A stretch of DNA of 64,000 nucleotides from Alentia gelatinosa (lineage: Eukaryota; Annelida; Polychaeta; Phyllodocida; Polynoidae), in assembly GCA_950022655.1 (NCBI GenBank), contig OX465587.1, positions 32,615,716 to 32,679,715 on the forward strand, written 5' to 3'. Both the position numbers and the translations under genes were made by a program. Positions 22,956 through 34,900 of the stretch are shown here, piece by piece. The notes below the pieces were generated by a model. That model had not been told where the DNA came from. It saw only the letters and a program-made list of their open reading frames with translations, and searched no databases. Position 1 is the first letter of the stretch; each line of letters begins with the position of its first letter.

Positions 22956-25900
22956 CTGTAAGCAAGAAAATTTGTTAGATCGTTCATTTGTGAAAATAAG
23001 CATTCCGTATAGCCAGTCTACGAGAGGCATGTCAATACACAGAGATAGACCTCCTACTGAACAAATTCAGTTTACTTACTCTTGAAATTATCTACACAAC
23101 AAACTGGAAAAACGATTCGGAAATTGTTAGACCCTTATACATAACATTTCTTAAGATAAGAAAAAAATGATAAAAAAAATGATTTGGTCATCAATTATAT
23201 TTGAAAAAAAAAAAAGATGAATAGAATATTACTGAGTGCCAATATATGCATATATACATTGTATATACCTTACTACTGATAAAGAGGCACTTTTCAGTAC
23301 TACACCACCTCCTTCTGACTAAAAGGAGAAAGGGTAGGTACACTCACACAAAAAGACAAAGATTTTGACATTGAACAATCGAAGCACACTGACTTGGTGT
23401 AAACAAGAGTAAGTAACTTTAATCGTGTCGAGGCAAAGCCTACTACCAGGGATGTCAGTTGGGGTTATGAAAAAACATAGGAAATATTTTAAATGTGAAA
23501 ATTAGTAGGAGAGAATGAGAAGCATAGAAAACCCATCATTATTGGACATGGAATGGACCTGGGGTATATGGGGAGGTTTGACCACTGTTTATTGGTGTGA
23601 AGGAGGCCCAATTCATTTTCTCTTTATTTTCATACAAGAAAAAGGTTTTATAAACTGAAAATGGAAACAAGGATTTCTTTGGAAAAAAGGAAAACGGCCA
23701 TTTCTGAACTCGTGCATCTATTACTGGAAATTACAGGAAGGTCAGTTGGGGTCATCAAAGAAAAAGGAAAGATTTAACATGCGGAACTACCTGTCTCAGA
23801 GAGACTGAGAAAACATGGAAAACACATCAGTGTTGTCCATGTAATGGGGCTTTGGGTGTGTGGGAAGGTACTGGGGTGAATAAAACCCAATTTATTCTTT
23901 CTTTGTTTTACACAAGAAAACTAAAAATTATAAACTGAAAATGAAAACAAGGATTTCCTTGGAAAATAAGAAAACTGCCATCTCTGAAAAAAAAAATTAA
24001 TTAAAAGTTAAATAAATAAGGAAGACGTACGTTCTTTTAAGAAGCAGGCTATTTCCTCCACAGCGAAGCGGCCCCGCATGAAGTTGGGGTCCATTGCACG
24101 GCTGAGAGGCACAAGCTTCTCAATGTTCACCACTCGGCTGTGATTGTCTGTCGTGGCGGTGGTAGCGGTGGGGGTGGCTGGGGGTCTCAAGGGGGCAGCA
24201 CGGACCCCCGACACGCCCGGCTCTATCACAGCGGGCTCCGAGCCCCCTGCCACTCGCTGTGCAGGTGGCGCCACCTTAGTGTCCAGGCCTGGTGTGAGGA
24301 CAAGGCCGTTGAAGCCGCTCACAGCCTGTTTGACGCTGACGGCAGCAGGCGGGGCAGGACCAGGGGCTGGCTTCGGGCCCGATGAGACCACCGCCTTAGC
24401 AACGGTCACTTCCGTCCCTGCAACAGCAGCAGCAGCAGGTTTCTGGCTGCCGACCACCTCTAAGTTTGTGTCAAAACCAAATGAGATCCCGAGGTTTGGT
24501 GTGGAGCAGCGGGCTCGTCGGTCCAGGAAGACCACCGACTTATTCTTTTGTTTCTTGTTGTTGCTGTTGTGACTGGAGGCTGGAGCGGCAGTAGCTTTGG
24601 GCTGCTGCGTACTGGAGGATGGGCCGGTGTCCGGAAGGTTTGTCGTGGGGGCTGCCGGTGCAGCCGAAAGACGCTTCAAAGGCTGACTTGCCGTAGATGG
24701 AGGAGGACTCACCACAGCTGCTGCCTCTGTGATAGCAGGGAATTCTTGCTGATCTAAGATAGGTACAGCGGGCAATTCACTGCCACTGCCAAATGTTAAT
24801 CCCGATGATTTCGCATCTGATTGTAAGATACTCGTCAAGTTTACAGTGTCTGACTTGACTTTATTGACCTTATTTACATTACTACTCACAGCATCTTTGT
24901 TTTCTGATATATCTGATTCCGACCTACTCGATTGCCTTCTAGTCCCTCTATCGACATTATTTGTTCTAACAGCCTCCGGGGCCATGGCTACTATACTACT
25001 ACCTAGGTTTTGATCAGTCTTTGGACAACCTGCACCAGCTTCTGGCTCAGAAGGGCCAGGCTGCGGGTCTGGTTTGGCATTACTCACACCGCTACTGTCT
25101 TGTGCGGAGTCTGTGACAGTTTGCGTACTACATGCTGCTTCTGAAGCTGAGGGCTCTAACAAGGGATCCGTAAGTGAGGGTAACGAATGTCTCCGACCGG
25201 AGTCTGACGACAAGGGCTCGGGATCAGACTTGTTTGTCGTCCACGCAGCAAGCACACCATTTTTATTGTTACTAGTCTTGGGTCCAGCTGCTATTTTTGC
25301 ATATGACATAATTGGGGACATAACATCTTCCACTCGCACCCCGCCAGCACTGCCAGCGACAAGTGGCAAGGACTTCACAGACTCCATATCACTGTCATCA
25401 GGGCTGAGCGCTGAGGGCACGTCCCCAGTGGAGTTCCTGCGCCCTTCACGCATACCACCCAAGGCAGGGAAGGCTGACGGGCTGAAGGCCCTTTCCCCGC
25501 TGGGCTTGTCCTGGTAGTAATAATGGTCTTTCTCCACTGTGGTGGTGGCTGTTGGTGGGGGCGTCACAGACCGCACGATCGGCCTACCACGCCGTTGGAT
25601 GGGCCGGTCCTCGCGGAAGCCGCGATCGTCCCGAGTGGCCAGCAGGGAGTTGTAGCCACTGTAGCCACTATAGACAGGGTCGTAGTAATGATTCTCCCGG
25701 CTCTGGTCCTTACAGTGACCGCCCACCAACAGAGGCTGAGCTGGCATCCGCAGGGGCTTCTTACGGGTCACCACTTTAAATTCATCTTCGGCTAAGGGCT
25801 GCATATTTTCGAAGTCAGTGAATATAAAAACGTCGTTATCGTCTAGGTCCTTAATGGAAGAGTAATTTTGTAAACTCGGGGATGAGACACACTGAGCTGG

Positions 25901-28900
25901 CTCTTCGGACAGTGCTTTCGGTTCGGTCTTTGTCTTAACGCTCTCGACCACCACCTCGGTCTCCTTGACATCATCACTCTCACTCTTTCCACTGCTGCTG
26001 TCATCAGTCTTTTCTGAGGTATCCTCAGAGCTTTTCTCCGAGTCCTTTTGAGATATCAGCAGTCTGGACTTACTGGTACTCTGCTTCACCTTCTTGCCGT
26101 TCTTGGTGAGAGAGATGATATCGTTGGCCACATGGCCATTCGGCATACCACCTCCGCCGTCCAAGTTCCCATTGACCACTGCCACGCTGGCCACCTTTTT
26201 CTTTTTCTTATTGTTACCACACCCATCACTGCTCTCTATAAATGAAAGCAGGTCGTCAACATCCTTGTGGCCCTGGAAGCCCTCAATCTGTTCGGCCCGG
26301 AACATCTGGGCTGCCTCCTTGTCCCTGCGGCGTGTGGCGCGACTCTTCTTCTGCTCCTTGTCCTTGCTCGACGAGTCCTCCAGGTCAGCCAGCGACTGCC
26401 CGTTCATCTCAGATGTACGGGATAGCTGGTCCAGGCTGCGTGGGAAGGCGCTTGTGTAGTTGTTCATGGTTGGCTTTGTCCTTGTGGTGGACACAGGGTT
26501 CCGGTCGGTTGTCGGGTTTCCATTTATGTCCATGGAGCTGTCCTTCTGGTTGCGGATCCCTTCTTCTTCTCCTTCTGAAACGACAAATGGGGAGTTTGTT
26601 AAACCTCATCTTTAACATGTGAGGGGTGTTCTCAATGCTCTCCGATTCTCAACTTTCAGATAAAACTTGTGCTGACTATGTTGATATTACAACTTTCATA
26701 GATTGCCTTCAGGATGTCACTTAACCTTGAGTCACCGTGGCGAGTCTCCCTCATGAATATTCATGTGTTATGTAATGGCTTGCAGGTAGCTTGAAGTAGC
26801 AAAGCCTACAGCCAGGATGGTTCACATACAATCACAGTACTGTACACGAATGTTAGAAAATGAGGGATGTCAGTTGAGCTCCTGAAAAAATGATAGAAAT
26901 ATTTTTCATGTGGAATTTACTTCCTTAGAGAGACTGAGAAAACATAGAAATACATCGTTATTGGCAATGGAATGGGGCTGGGTTGTGTGTGGAGGTTCGA
27001 TCCACGTTTTTTTTGGGTGTGATTGGAGCCCAATCTATTCTCTCTTTGTTTTACACATGAGAAAAGTTCTAAAGATTGAAAATGAAAACAAGGATTTCCT
27101 TGGAGAATAGGAAAACTGACATCTCTGAAACTTAGTACATTATTTTACCTGCACTGTCTCTCTTCAGTAAAAACCCGACTCTCCACAAACTAACTCGGAT
27201 TTATTCTTGCAGTATACTTTGTTTGTTTGTTTGTTTGTTTGGGTAGTTTAACGTCCAATTTGTTCAGTTAGACTTACTTTGGGTTTGACCAAATCTATGA
27301 GATGAATGTAGGCAGAAATCTCACACTACTCATTTACCGAGGTGACAGTTCTTTTACTTCCCACACCACATAGACATGGTATGAGAAGGATTGGCCTCTG
27401 ATATAGCAGTAGATCTACCACTGCTGGGGGTGGAGGAGAAAAGTGGCTGCAGTGGGACCTGAATCAACAAAGTCCAGTGCTCTTTACCACATACATCCAG
27501 TGTTAGTTTTATATTATTATATCATTTATATTTTGTTTTGCTTTTGGTTGATTTAACATCCGATAATCATAGTTAACTGTTACCAGACTGCTGTGGAGCT
27601 TAAGTGTGTTCACAATATTTTCCTAATTTCCTACAGTAATTTTCGGGCCTCAGCTGAGCGCTAAAATGATCCCTTTTTATAAGGTCAACATATCTTTTAA
27701 GTCGGATTAAAACTAATCGCATTAAGAATGACCATTGGGGACATAGAAAATTGCAAATTCCTGGGAAACGCTATACATGAATAGGGCATTATTTACCTCA
27801 CATCTGCTTTAGTAGTTGCATGAACATCCAGAGCACACATAATATACAACCCATAGTAAAGTTGTATCTCCCTCTCGTGAACTGTTGGGTGCTTACTGAG
27901 AGGAGTGACTATAAAACCACGAGACACACCCACGTGGTGGCTCCTCACACCACACACAAGGGGCCCGTTGAATAACCTTATCGTAAAACTGGATGAGTTT
28001 TAATCTTGGCCATCGTATGCCACGACTGGAGTTTGGCATAGTGACTTCATGAGGCGAAGCAGAGTGAAGTCCAGAGCCAAAACTCCAGGAGTGGCATGCG
28101 GTGTCCAAGATCAAAACGAATCAGGTTTTGATTTTATCCTACCCCGTCTCCTAGATTTTGGAATATTACGTGATTACAATTCTGTATGCCACTAGTGGCA
28201 TACAAAACTCTGTATGCCAGTCAGCATGGCATACGGAAACTCAATGTTAAGCCTATGGGATTTTATATTAGGGGTAGGATAAAGGCCTGTACATGAAGAC
28301 CATTTTCTATACCTTGTACAAAGGTTATCATTTAATGATATTTAAGTTTGTTCGCTAAGACAGTCTTAGCCTTCCATAATGTCATCCATATGTTTTATTT
28401 TTATAAACATTTCTTTATTCTATCTTACTCTTCCATTAAAATGTGTGGCATGATAAAATACACACAATATTACCATGCTTTCGATCTGAGTGGCCGTATT
28501 TTCCGCGCAGTTGACGAGTATCATGTAGTGTCATGAATTTATTACTCACCTTTTGAGTAATTACTAGCGACTTCGTCGAGTCCAAAAAATATGGAAAAAA
28601 TAAAATAAAAGGCTGCCGATAGCGGGGTTCGAACTCCCGACGACCACATTCGGAGCCGAAGACTCTGCTGACTGCTCCACAAAAATAGGTGCTGTAATGG
28701 GGTCAAATACTTAGGCTGGTGCTGGGTGGGGGAACCAGCGGAGTTTCGAAACGGGTACCAGCGAAATCTTGCGATCTCATTGGTTTCTCACGAGAAAAGT
28801 AGATCAGAAAACTACAATATTAAACTTTGATTTCGGCATGGCTCGAAATATATCATAATATAAGAAGTTTGTCTGAGTATAGTCCCACAAAAAAGAAGAA

Positions 28901-31900
28901 CAGGTTCGAGTTTTTAAATACACGAGAATCTCACTCTCGTGGGCCTTCAGTCTCCATCCCTATGTCTGGTTCACTCTGTCTCTATGTGCGGGAAGATCTC
29001 CAAGCGGATAGTACAGAAATTTACACGTTTTATATGTGGTAGGTAATCAGAAAAAAATCGAATATATTATTAGAAATTCGACCCTAGCGATGTGCTTTGT
29101 TTATATGAATTACTTCCTATAACGCCCGTCAGGTGGCCGAAAAAGCCGTATTCTCCTAGGAGATTCCGGAGGTCCGTATTCTACTCAGTAGCGATCTGTA
29201 AGCTACATAAGCTTACCATGGAGACTCCGTACTGGGTGGGTAATAAAACATAATATTCTGATACATAAAGCGGGCACATCCGTCAGCTATAATGAATATT
29301 AACTGGTTTCAGTCTGATCCCTTGGGTCCCTATGTGATCCTTATGTGTTGAATAAAGTTGACCTACATCGTACCTGACTGTCTATGGCATATTATCGTAA
29401 AACTGGATGAGGTTTAATCTTGGCCACCGTATGCCACGACTCGAGTTTGGCATAGTGGTTTCATGAGGCAAAGCCGAGTGAAGTCGGGAGCCAAAACTCC
29501 AGGAGTGGAATACGGTGGCCACAATTAAAACGAATCAGGTTTAGATTTTATCCTGCCCCATCTCCTTGATTTTGGAATATTCCATGATAACGGAAACTCA
29601 ATGTTAAGCCTATGGGATTTTATATTAGGGGTGGGATAAAGAAAAGGGTCTTCATATACGAGCCTAGATTATTAAACGGGCCCCCGTCTCTGCCACTCGT
29701 CCCATGCCCAGCTGGTGCCCATGTTGACAATACGACCAGCCCCACACAGATACATAAAACACGGGTGTGTGTGTGTGTGCGTGTGTGTGCGTGTGTGTGG
29801 CGCTGGTGTTAATTGTCCACTGACTGGTCTGGAAGGTTATTCTGAGCTCAGCCTTCAGTTTCAAAGTCATATCCCAAAATACACAGTGGCGCCACCTGGT
29901 GGTTTTCTAAACACTGGCAATTATGAAGTAAAATCAATCCCTAGGACTTATTCCAATACCTAATGAGTAAAGTATAATATATTATCGAGTTTGACCTAAT
30001 CCAATATGCAGATCAGGGCAGTTTATTTACATAGAATATGTACTGAAAACATAGAATATGTACTGAAAAAATTATCTTCAAATCTTTTTTGAAAAAGAGG
30101 ACAGTGTCCAATGATATCTAAAAATCAAATATGTAGTATTCTAGATGTACTATCTTCTGAGAATTATTTTCTGGGCAAGTTTCAAGAATATAGCATGGGT
30201 TTTACTATTTAGCATTTCTATATATAATCTATTATAATATAATATTGATATCTAATATGGATATCAAAAACTTTTATGGTGACCCCCGATTTTTAAATTA
30301 GTTATGAGTTATACAACACTCAAGAGATCATCATATTGAGTTTGCAGGAAATCGACATGGATAGACTGTCTGATATGCCTTTAAACGGTCAGGTGTAAAA
30401 AAACATATCAACAGTGCAGAAAACGTCAATAGTAGGAGACACTAGACACACCAATTTGAGTTTGAGGGCCTGCATTTTTTTCTTTTTATTTTTGAAAGCT
30501 ATTTTAAGTAAATTTCTGGTCTCAGTTGAGACCTCAGAAATGACCCTTGGTCATCAAAAACAGGAATTCCGAAAAAATAACATCCCAATAAATGCCATGA
30601 CTGATCAATTAGTGGTAATTCCCGTTTGTGTTACTTCTCCTATCAGTCAGCTGGCAGACGTCAGTAGAGTTTTGTTTGGCTCTCTTCACGTATCATCAGA
30701 GTCTTGCCGACAAGTCGGACCTAGCTAACAGACCTGACTGCTGCCAGATTTCCGCGACTTCACCTCCGGGGTTTTGTGTGTCAGCGGGTCTGGGCTGATG
30801 AGACCCAGTCTACATACCACACATTATTAAAATACATAAATGTGTCCGTGTGTGTTTATGATAACAACCTAATATATAACTGTGTGTATATAGAGCCCGC
30901 TACTGTCATACAAACTCAGTAGTCTAAAGTGCTGATTCCACTAACACGATGGATTTGCCGTGTTATTATATACCTGTGCAAAAACAATCTACACATACAG
31001 CCCTCTCCTACCCATAACGTATTTATATCCGTACAGCACCCGGGTGCTGTACGTGTACGTGGTCACGTGATAAGTGCATGAGAAAGGTGTCGAAGCCTGC
31101 CAAGTCGCCCGAACAAGATGTTCCTAAATGGAGAATTTACGCTAAAATAAGGTATATAATAATACGAAAACAGGCATACTGTGTATGTACGTGATAAATA
31201 CTTGGTAAAATTGACGATAAAACGAACCTCTGCCTTCGGCATCGGTTCGTTTTATCGTAAATTTTACAGCGTATTTATCACGTACAGCCACAGTAACCCT
31301 GTTTCCGTATAATACATCTTGGTGTATTTTGTTACAGTGTCGGGATATGTTGTATCTCCTATGTCACAAAACGTAGCCGTGCAGTGTCGGGTGTATGTTT
31401 TGGTGCTCCACCACCACAACACCTCAAGAAACATTGTAACAATTAGGCACGGATTATTCAAACCTAGCCTGATTTAGCATGACAACCAAATCGGGACTAA
31501 TCTAGTGTCTGTGTGTGTATGATAACAACCCAACATATAACTGTGTGTATGTACATAGAACCCGTTATTGTCATATTATAAACACAGTACCGACTCAGAA
31601 GTCTGTGTCAGCAGGTCAAGGCTGATTCATTAAATACGTGAATGTGGTTGTGTGTATGATAACAACCTAATATATAATTGTGTGTATGTAACTAGTGCCC
31701 ACTACTGACCGCACTGACTGAGTAGTCTGTGTCAGCGGGTCAGGGCCGATAAGACCATGTCTACATACCACACACTGAATACATGAATGTGTCTGTGTGT
31801 GTGTGTATGATAACAACCTCACATATAACTGTGTATATAACTAGTGCCCGCTACTGACAGCACTGACTGAGTAGTCTGTGTCAGCGGGTCAAGGCCGATA

Positions 31901-34900
31901 CCACACGTTAAATATATGAATGTGTCAGAATGTATATGATAACAACCTCACATATAACTGCCCGTTCATACACAGTACCAACTACTGACTTACAAACATG
32001 GTACTAACTGAGAAGTCTGTGTCAGCGGGTCTGGGCCGATAAGAACAAGTCTATAAATCACACACTAAATATGTGAATGTGTATAAGCGTGTATGATAAC
32101 AACCTAATGTATAACTGTGTGTACCTACATAGTGCCTGCTACTGACTTACAAATACAGTACTGAGTAGTGTGTGTCAACGGGTCTGGGCATCTGACAACA
32201 TGTCTACATTCCACACACTAAATACATGAATATATCTGTGTGTGTATGATAATAACCTAATATATAACTGTGTGTATGTAACTAGTGCCCGCTACTGACT
32301 TACAAACACAGTACTATAAGGAGACAGGGTGGCCTAAAGAAATCTGTTCTGAGTTGTATAGGTAGGTATTGGCCGCATTACAGGCCTCAGTCTCCATCGC
32401 AAACATTAGGGACAGCATGGCAGATCATGAATATTCAAATAGGCGACGATAGACTTGCATTGTTCGATTCCAGCGTGATTTAGGGACCAGCGAAGCTTGC
32501 GCCATTTTGAAATGGCGGAGGCTCTGTGAGGCTGGTCTCAGAGGAAGGGCATCAGAAATCTACAGTATCAAATTTTGTTTTCGAAATGGCTGGGAATAAA
32601 TGAAAAAGTAATAGCACTTCTGAGTTTTTCTGGACACAGGAATCTTACTCTCGTGGCTCTTCAGTCTCCATGCACAGCTCTGGTTATGTCTGTCTCTATG
32701 TGGGAGAGAAGCTCCAAGCAGATCCTGTCGAAACCGTGCCTTTTTAAATATGTCTGTCTATGAATTACCAGAAAATGTTCACATAAAAATCGAACAAATG
32801 AATTTTGATGTGTGGTTGTTGGTCATTTCCCATACTTTTTATATATAGTAGGTAACACGAAGGCAAGCGCTACAGAGGAACACACGTAATTCATTCGTCA
32901 TTCTGTGACAATTGCAATCTGTACAGCTGACCAGTAAGGGTCAGACAATTGCGGTATATGATTTCAACTGAGCAGTCACCTATTGGAGTCGCCTCTGAGA
33001 GCGCCTACTTCCATCGGGACCAAAGTGCGGCGTATTATTGAGAAATCCTTCAATGGCAGGCAAATTAAGTAATCGTTCAGGTGCGCTATGCGACCACTGC
33101 CTACAAAGACTGGCGGCTTAAACGTGCGCCAGTTCCTCGTGTGGATTGATAGGCCATCGACTGGCTCTTACCTACACACAGATCAATTATACAGAATTTA
33201 CCACATCACCGACCGCCCAGTGTGTGGCCACTCGGCATTTCATCGTGTCACACACTATTTAACCACCATCTCGTGTATATCTATCAACATGCCTGCATAT
33301 ACTGACAGAATGCTCTTTAAAGTGCTGATTCCACCAACACACAAGATGTAGCGAGATTAGTCCCGATTTTGGTCTTGCTAAATCAGGCTAGGTTTGAATA
33401 ATCGCGTGCCTATTTGTCGCAAATGTGTCTTGAGGTGTTGTGGTGGTGGAGCACCAAAACCTACACACGATACCGCACGGCTACGTTTTGTGACATAGGA
33501 GATTTAGTAGAAACCGAACGAGAGTTAGACTTGACAGTGTTTATGCCACGATGGGCAGGTCGCTTATTACTACACGAGGCGAAGCCGAGTGTAGTGAGGA
33601 GCAGACCTGACCAGAGTGGCATAGACATTGACAAGTCTAACTCAAGTTCGGTTTCGTATTTATCCTACCTCTATGCTTTTGTATTACTAAAAGATAAATA
33701 TTGAGTCAATGACCAACAGAACTATTTTTCATAGTAGCTGACATCCTGCTCTCTGATTGGTCAATATTGTTATTACTCTAGTGGCATAAAAAACACTTTA
33801 TGTCACGGCCTGCCACATAAAATTTCCCTATGTTAAGTCTATGGCGTTTTTTTATTAGGGGTAAGATAAACGACATATCCCGACACTGTAAGATGTAACA
33901 AGAAAGAACCAGCACTTAAAACTATAATTCTTTTGTAGAAGTGGCCAGCCTGTGTTTCAACATGTTCTGGCACTAAAATAATGTTGTTGCTCAGAAAGCC
34001 CAAAGGCATATCACGGATTAGAAAAGGAAGCAGATAGAAATCTTTCTTTAAAACCTGGCAGTAGCAGAGTACGCATATACAAGTCACTGTGACCATAGAC
34101 AGTCTACTGAGTGTTCAAACAGTCCATGCTGTCACATATAATATAGGGATGTCAGTTGGGGGAGGGAAAAAGGTGGAACTATTTTTCATATAGATTTTAC
34201 TGCATTTGTCTTGATTGTGTCAGAGTTCAACATCTGTATCAGATATGCCTAAAGCAAGTTCTATCCATTGCACTTTGTGCTCGCATAAGAGGTGTCAAAT
34301 GGGATCATCATATACAGACAGCATAACTGACAAACCAGAGTAAATGGTGAATAGATTCTCCTCACAAGTATTCTTGAATACAATGCAAGGACTAACATAA
34401 CATGTTAGAGAGACTGAGAAACCTTGGGAAACGCATCAATGTTGGCCATGGATTGGGGCTGGGTGTGTGGGGAGGTTCAAACCACTGTTTTATTGGCAAG
34501 AATTGCTCCCAATTCATCCTTTGTTTTATACATGAAAAATAATTCTAAGAACTGGAAATGAATACAAGGATTTCCTTGGTAAACAGGAAAACTGCCATCC
34601 TTGATTAATATAGACCTATGAACACATTCAAATAGAACCATGTAAATTAGGTTGGGTAGAAAACACGAGACAGTATCCACACAGGTGAGACACTGATTAC
34701 CACACTACAAATACATAGATGCAAGATATCACTAGTACAGTAAAACCCCGCGTAAGCGGACACCCTCCGTTCCGGGCCAAAGTGTCTGCTTACGCGGGGT
34801 GTCCGCTTACGCGGGGTGACCGCTTACGCGGGGTGACCGCTTACGCGGGGTGACCGCTTACGCGGGGTGACCGCTTACGCGGGGTGACCGCTTACGCGGG

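Larger units (their letters stand above)
30927..31503. mobile_element. GATTCCACCAACA-type MITE inside the satellite, itself interrupted
   Basis: The left end GTGCTGATTCCACTAACACG and the right part (31318-31503) match the intact copy at 50219-50696. The array of satellite units resumes directly after 31503. About 340 bases not found in the 50219 copy lie between the two parts, including the fold-back at 31160-31320. Confidence 0.6.
30830..32320. repeat. Satellite, units of about 130-160 bp
   Basis: At least seven units each contain GATAACAACCTAATATATAA (starts near 30863, 31523, 31658, 31809, 31938, 32095 and 32248), then CCCGCTACTGAC, GAGTAGTCTGTGTCAGCGGG and CTACATACCACACA. Unit length varies through internal deletions. 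A MITE (30927-31503) interrupts the array. Confidence 0.85.

Noticed and set aside
24140..26622. Plus-strand frames of 75-147 residues
   Set aside because: Shadows of the GC-richer minus-strand exon; no splice context or conserved composition.
28612..28690. Functional tRNA gene on the minus strand
   Set aside because: B-box-like sequence present, but no acceptor stem can be paired.
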